A stretch of DNA of 64,000 nucleotides from Sinohyriopsis cumingii (lineage: Eukaryota > Mollusca > Bivalvia > Unionida > Unionidae). The notes beneath the pieces were generated by a model, which was not told the origin of the DNA, searched no databases, and saw only the letters and a program-made list of their open reading frames with translations. Positions 60,686 to 64,000 of this stretch are shown here, one piece after another. The translations under genes and the position numbers were made by a program. The stretch spans positions 24,400,590 to 24,464,589 of the forward strand of contig CM068842.1 in the NCBI GenBank assembly GCA_028554795.2. Reading direction: 5' to 3'. Within the stretch, counting starts at the first letter, position 1; every line of letters begins with the position of its first letter.

Positions 60686-63600
60686 TATTGTGTATAACAG
60701 TCTCACTCTAGTTTAGGATTTCATTCCCAGTTCTTGCATGTTTGCAAGGGAAAAACCCACATGACAGTATAGCTCTGCATTGTGATAGTGCAGTTATCAG
60801 GGTCCATAAATGCTTGCCATATTGTGCTGAACTGCATTAGAAAGATCCAGAGATAAAGAACTTCTTGTGTGTGTATGTGAAAGGAAGGATGTGGCAGTAA
60901 AAATGTTAAAAAACATGTAAAAAAAATAAATGTCACATAGTGCCTTCAAACCAGTCAGTAATCTTGTACGAAAATAACCAATTGTTACTGAAACTGATTG
61001 AATATAGACTCCTTTTACATCAGGAATCCTGATCATTCAGAAGACAATGGCAGTTTGCCACATTAAGTTTTGGCAATTCTATACTCGAATAAAACAGGTT
61101 TATAAATCTTGAAGTGAATGAATATTGGCAAGAGGACTTTCTCTTTGAATTTTTTTAATGTAGTTCAAGCCATGACTGCATTACATCCATATAATGAAGG
61201 GCAGTATGTTGAAGGAGAACTGTATTTATCTCCAGGCAAATCAATTTCACTGACAAAAGACCATGATCTTAAATTCAGTGGGAGTGCTTTATATTAGTTG
61301 TAAGAATGTTTTACTTATTCCACTCTGTAAAATAATTGAAATTTATACGATTCAAAAACATTCAGTTACAGTTGTGACCAAATATATTTATATGTGGTGT
61401 AATAAATTTAGGAAAGTAACATGTTGGAATTTGAGGAAAACTGTCTTGAATTCATGGATTAAGGGATGTTATTAATGGTGGTTTCACTGTTGCAAATGAG
61501 TTTTACTAGACAGGTGCTTCAGTAGAGCTGGTTAAATATTGGAAACTTAAACTACCACTAGAGTCCTCAAATCAGCAAGCACCGATAGCTATCCCCATTC
61601 TTGTACACTTGGGAAGTTTTTGTCAAAATTGGCTGAACGTGTTATTTTAATAGGAGCAATATATTACCTGCAATTTATATATTTTTTCTAAGAGTCTTAT
61701 GCCATCAGTTTGTTCAATAATATCCTTTTGCAAAAGTTGGCATGTATGGTCAAAGAAGGCATAATTGGACACCCTCACCACCAGTTTAGTGTTCACCAGG
61801 TGTGAGCACTTTGACTGATGCTCCTTTCTTTGCTTTGTGTGCAGACAATATATGAGATTTAGCTGAGAATCATCACCATTACAAAAGTAGGAAGATTGAA
61901 GTATCTTCTTTGTCTTGACAAATTGTACCAACATACATACACCACTCCTTTCCTTCAGGAAAGATTATTGGCACTCCTGGGAACAAAAAATTAAACTAAT
62001 TGATATCAGCAGAAATTGTGATCCAGAGAGGGAACAAGTAACCTACAATGCAAAGTGAGTTCTAACCTTTCAGCGCAAGGAAGGGGTTGTCTCTTTTTCG
62101 ACCAGCTTAACTTGGCATTCTTGATCATCTGTTGTTTCTAGTTTGGGTACCAGGTGTTGGGATAGAAACTTTTCTCATTATCTGCTTGACTGGTCCTAGA
62201 CCAGTGACTAGACTGCAATCACTGGATGCTGTGTTGAGACACCATTAACCAGTCACCAGTCACAAAGTAAAACTACAAATACCAGATTTTAGATACTGAT
62301 CATTGAGCAAAGCTTAAGATACTAAGCACCAGTCACAGATCAAAGGGACAGAAACCAGGACCAGGCACCAAGCTCAAGTTACTTAGTAGGTCATATACCA
62401 GGCATTAGTTACTGGGGAATATGATTTTCCCCCTGACACAATGGATGAGTTTTCCTTATCCCCTTTGGCTGGCAGATGGGGTGACCATGTGACCATTTCT
62501 TCAAGGAGAGTGGACCAGATAGTCTAGACTTGCCCTAACAGCAGAAAAAGAATGATGAAAGGTCCGTTTTAGGATAAGACACAAGTTGAATAGGCCCTTC
62601 CCTCCAGTTTGTGTTCTGTCTCCACCCTTTGTCTGTGAAGTGATGAAAGATGAGGTTATTTGGACTTTTTACAAGACCGCGAAATTAACTACCTTTTTTT
62701 TTTCTGGATCTTTGTCAGAAACCTTGTGGGTTATTGGGCATGAAAATTCTTTGAAGTTTAGAGACTCTTGAGTTCAAAAGAAAGCTGATCTGATGTTGCT
62801 TTGCTTTCGAAGACAGTAAAGGATATTGCTCAGAGATAAGCAGAAGGCCAAGAGGCAGCCAGACAACAGAGGCATTAGTTAGTCCCTTAGGCTGCCTAGC
62901 AGCCACTGGCGTCAGCGAGGAGTACAAGGTTCACTCATCCACTTAGCCACTTAAACCTCCTGGTCTGGATCGTCTCGGATAGGTATTTCCTTGCAGGCCT
63001 TGCATTGCATAACTGTTAAGACACTGAAGGCTATGGAGCTTAAGCCACTTTGGTCAATATAGTCATACATGCCACTTTGGTCAGTATAGTCATACATGCC
63101 ACTTTGGTCAGTATAGTCGTACATGCCACTTTGGTCAATACAGTCATACATGCCACTTTGGTCAATTTAGTCGTACATGCCACTTTGGTCAATATAGTCG
63201 TACATGCCACTTTGGTCAGTATAGTCGTACATGCCACTTTGGTCAATACAGTCATACATGCCACTTTGGTCAGTATAGTCGTACATGCCACTTTGGTCAA
63301 TACAGTCATACATGCCACTTTGGTCAGTATAGTCATACATGCCACTTTGGTCAATACAGTCATACATGCCACTTTGGTCAGTATAATCATACATGCCACT
63401 TTGGTCAATATAGTCATACATCCCACTTTGGTCAGTATAATCATACATGCCACTTTGGTCAATATAGTCATACATGCCACTTTGGTCAATACAGTCATAC
63501 ATGCCACTTTGGTCAGTATAATCATACATGCCACTTTGGTCAATATAGTCATACATGCCACTTTGGTCAGTATAGTCGTACATGCCACTTTGGTCAATAC

Positions 63601-64000
63601 AGTCATACATGCCACTTTGGTCAGTATAGTCGTACATACCACTTTGGTCAATACAGTCATACATGCCACTTTGGTCAGTATAATCATACATGCCACTTTG
63701 GTCAATATAGTCATACATCCCACTTTGGTCAGTATAATCATACATGCCACTTTGGTCAATACAGTCATACATGCCACTTTGGTCAGTATAATCATACATG
63801 CCACTTTGGTCAATACAGTCATACATGCCACTTTGGTCAGTATAGTCGTACATGCCACTTTGGTCAATACAGTCATACATGCCACTTTGGTCAGTATAGT
63901 TGTACATGCCACTTTGGTCAATATAGTCGTACATGCCAGTTTGGTCAATATAGTCGTACATGCCAGTTTGGTCAGTATAGTCGTACATGCCACATTGGTC
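60686..64000 (+). other. RFC2 intron 8, start only
   Basis: The terminal RFC2 exon (expected to begin with E-I-G-x-T/S-H-like residues) was not found up to 64000. Between 60686 and 63043 I see only unrecognised open frames (61647-61934, -) and a CCAGTCAC-rich stretch (about 62190-62340). Confidence 0.7.
63044..64000. repeat. Satellite-like array, 27-bp unit, over 35 copies, runs off the window
   Basis: Unit GCCACTTTGGTCAATATAGT then CGTACAT, with few changes. Two unit types (CAATACAGTCAT and CAGTATAGTCGT) often alternate, giving a 54-bp higher-order period. The length is a multiple of three, so several frames stay open on the - strand (for example repeated MYDYTDQSG, 273 and 317 codons). This is a by-product of the repeat and not evidence of a gene. 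Confidence 0.97.

Noticed and set aside
61736-61775. Inverted ACATGCCAAC word as in element B
   Set aside because: Only about 12 bp match; not enough to call an element end.
63040-63993. 317- and 273-codon frames on the - strand
   Set aside because: All frames of a 27-bp array are periodic and often open; no start context, unique flanks or family match.

Overview
The window looks like nuclear DNA from a metazoan, most probably a mollusc and plausibly a bivalve. It is AT-rich and intron-dominated. It carries SINE, LINE, hAT, pogo and Ty3/gypsy remnants, and dispersed repeats that I recall as abundant in bivalve genomes. That last point is from memory and could not be searched here.

Only one host gene is firmly supported: replication factor C subunit 2 (RFC2) on the + strand. 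Its ATG is at 12136, and eight coding exons run to 60679. They give 302 of about 340-355 residues in a continuous frame; the last exon(s) lie beyond the window. The introns total over 47 kb. A perfect E2F-type site lies 15 bp before the ATG, which fits an S-phase clamp-loader gene.

Left part (1-12 kb): degenerate direct repeats (0.3-2.4 kb); an intact, intronless 562-codon ORF at 3517-5205, with a TATA/CRE-like promoter and flanking inverted repeats, so probably an unclassified DNA transposon; a tRNA-derived SINE with a perfect 15-bp target duplication (6.35-6.6 kb); and an eroded Ty3/gypsy pol on the - strand (7.0-9.3 kb). Divergent from RFC2, a - strand ATG at 11949 opens with 12 of 13 residues of the histone H3 tail, followed by broken coding-like frames.

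RFC2 introns (12.2-64 kb): two more SINEs, one nested in a LINE; pogo-like and hAT-like transposase pseudogenes; a 411-bp MITE with a perfect 8-bp target duplication 128 bp after exon 2; a 4-kb BED-finger hAT with 15-bp TIRs (49400-53370) containing a second hAT fragment; a 1.56-kb hAT-type element cleanly inserted in a 39-bp minisatellite; a fold-back element at 56.6-57.1 kb; and minisatellites with units of 27, 31, 37, 38, 39, 49 and 57 bp. On the - strand in intron 7, a possible exon (57282-57459) resembles the first half of a SAM domain.

The window is therefore one conserved replication gene stretched over about 50 kb by layered mobile and tandem repeats, beside one apparently intact transposon-like gene. 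The most novel items are the TIR-flanked 562-aa gene, the H3-tail-like ORF at the RFC2 promoter, and the dated nesting of transposons.
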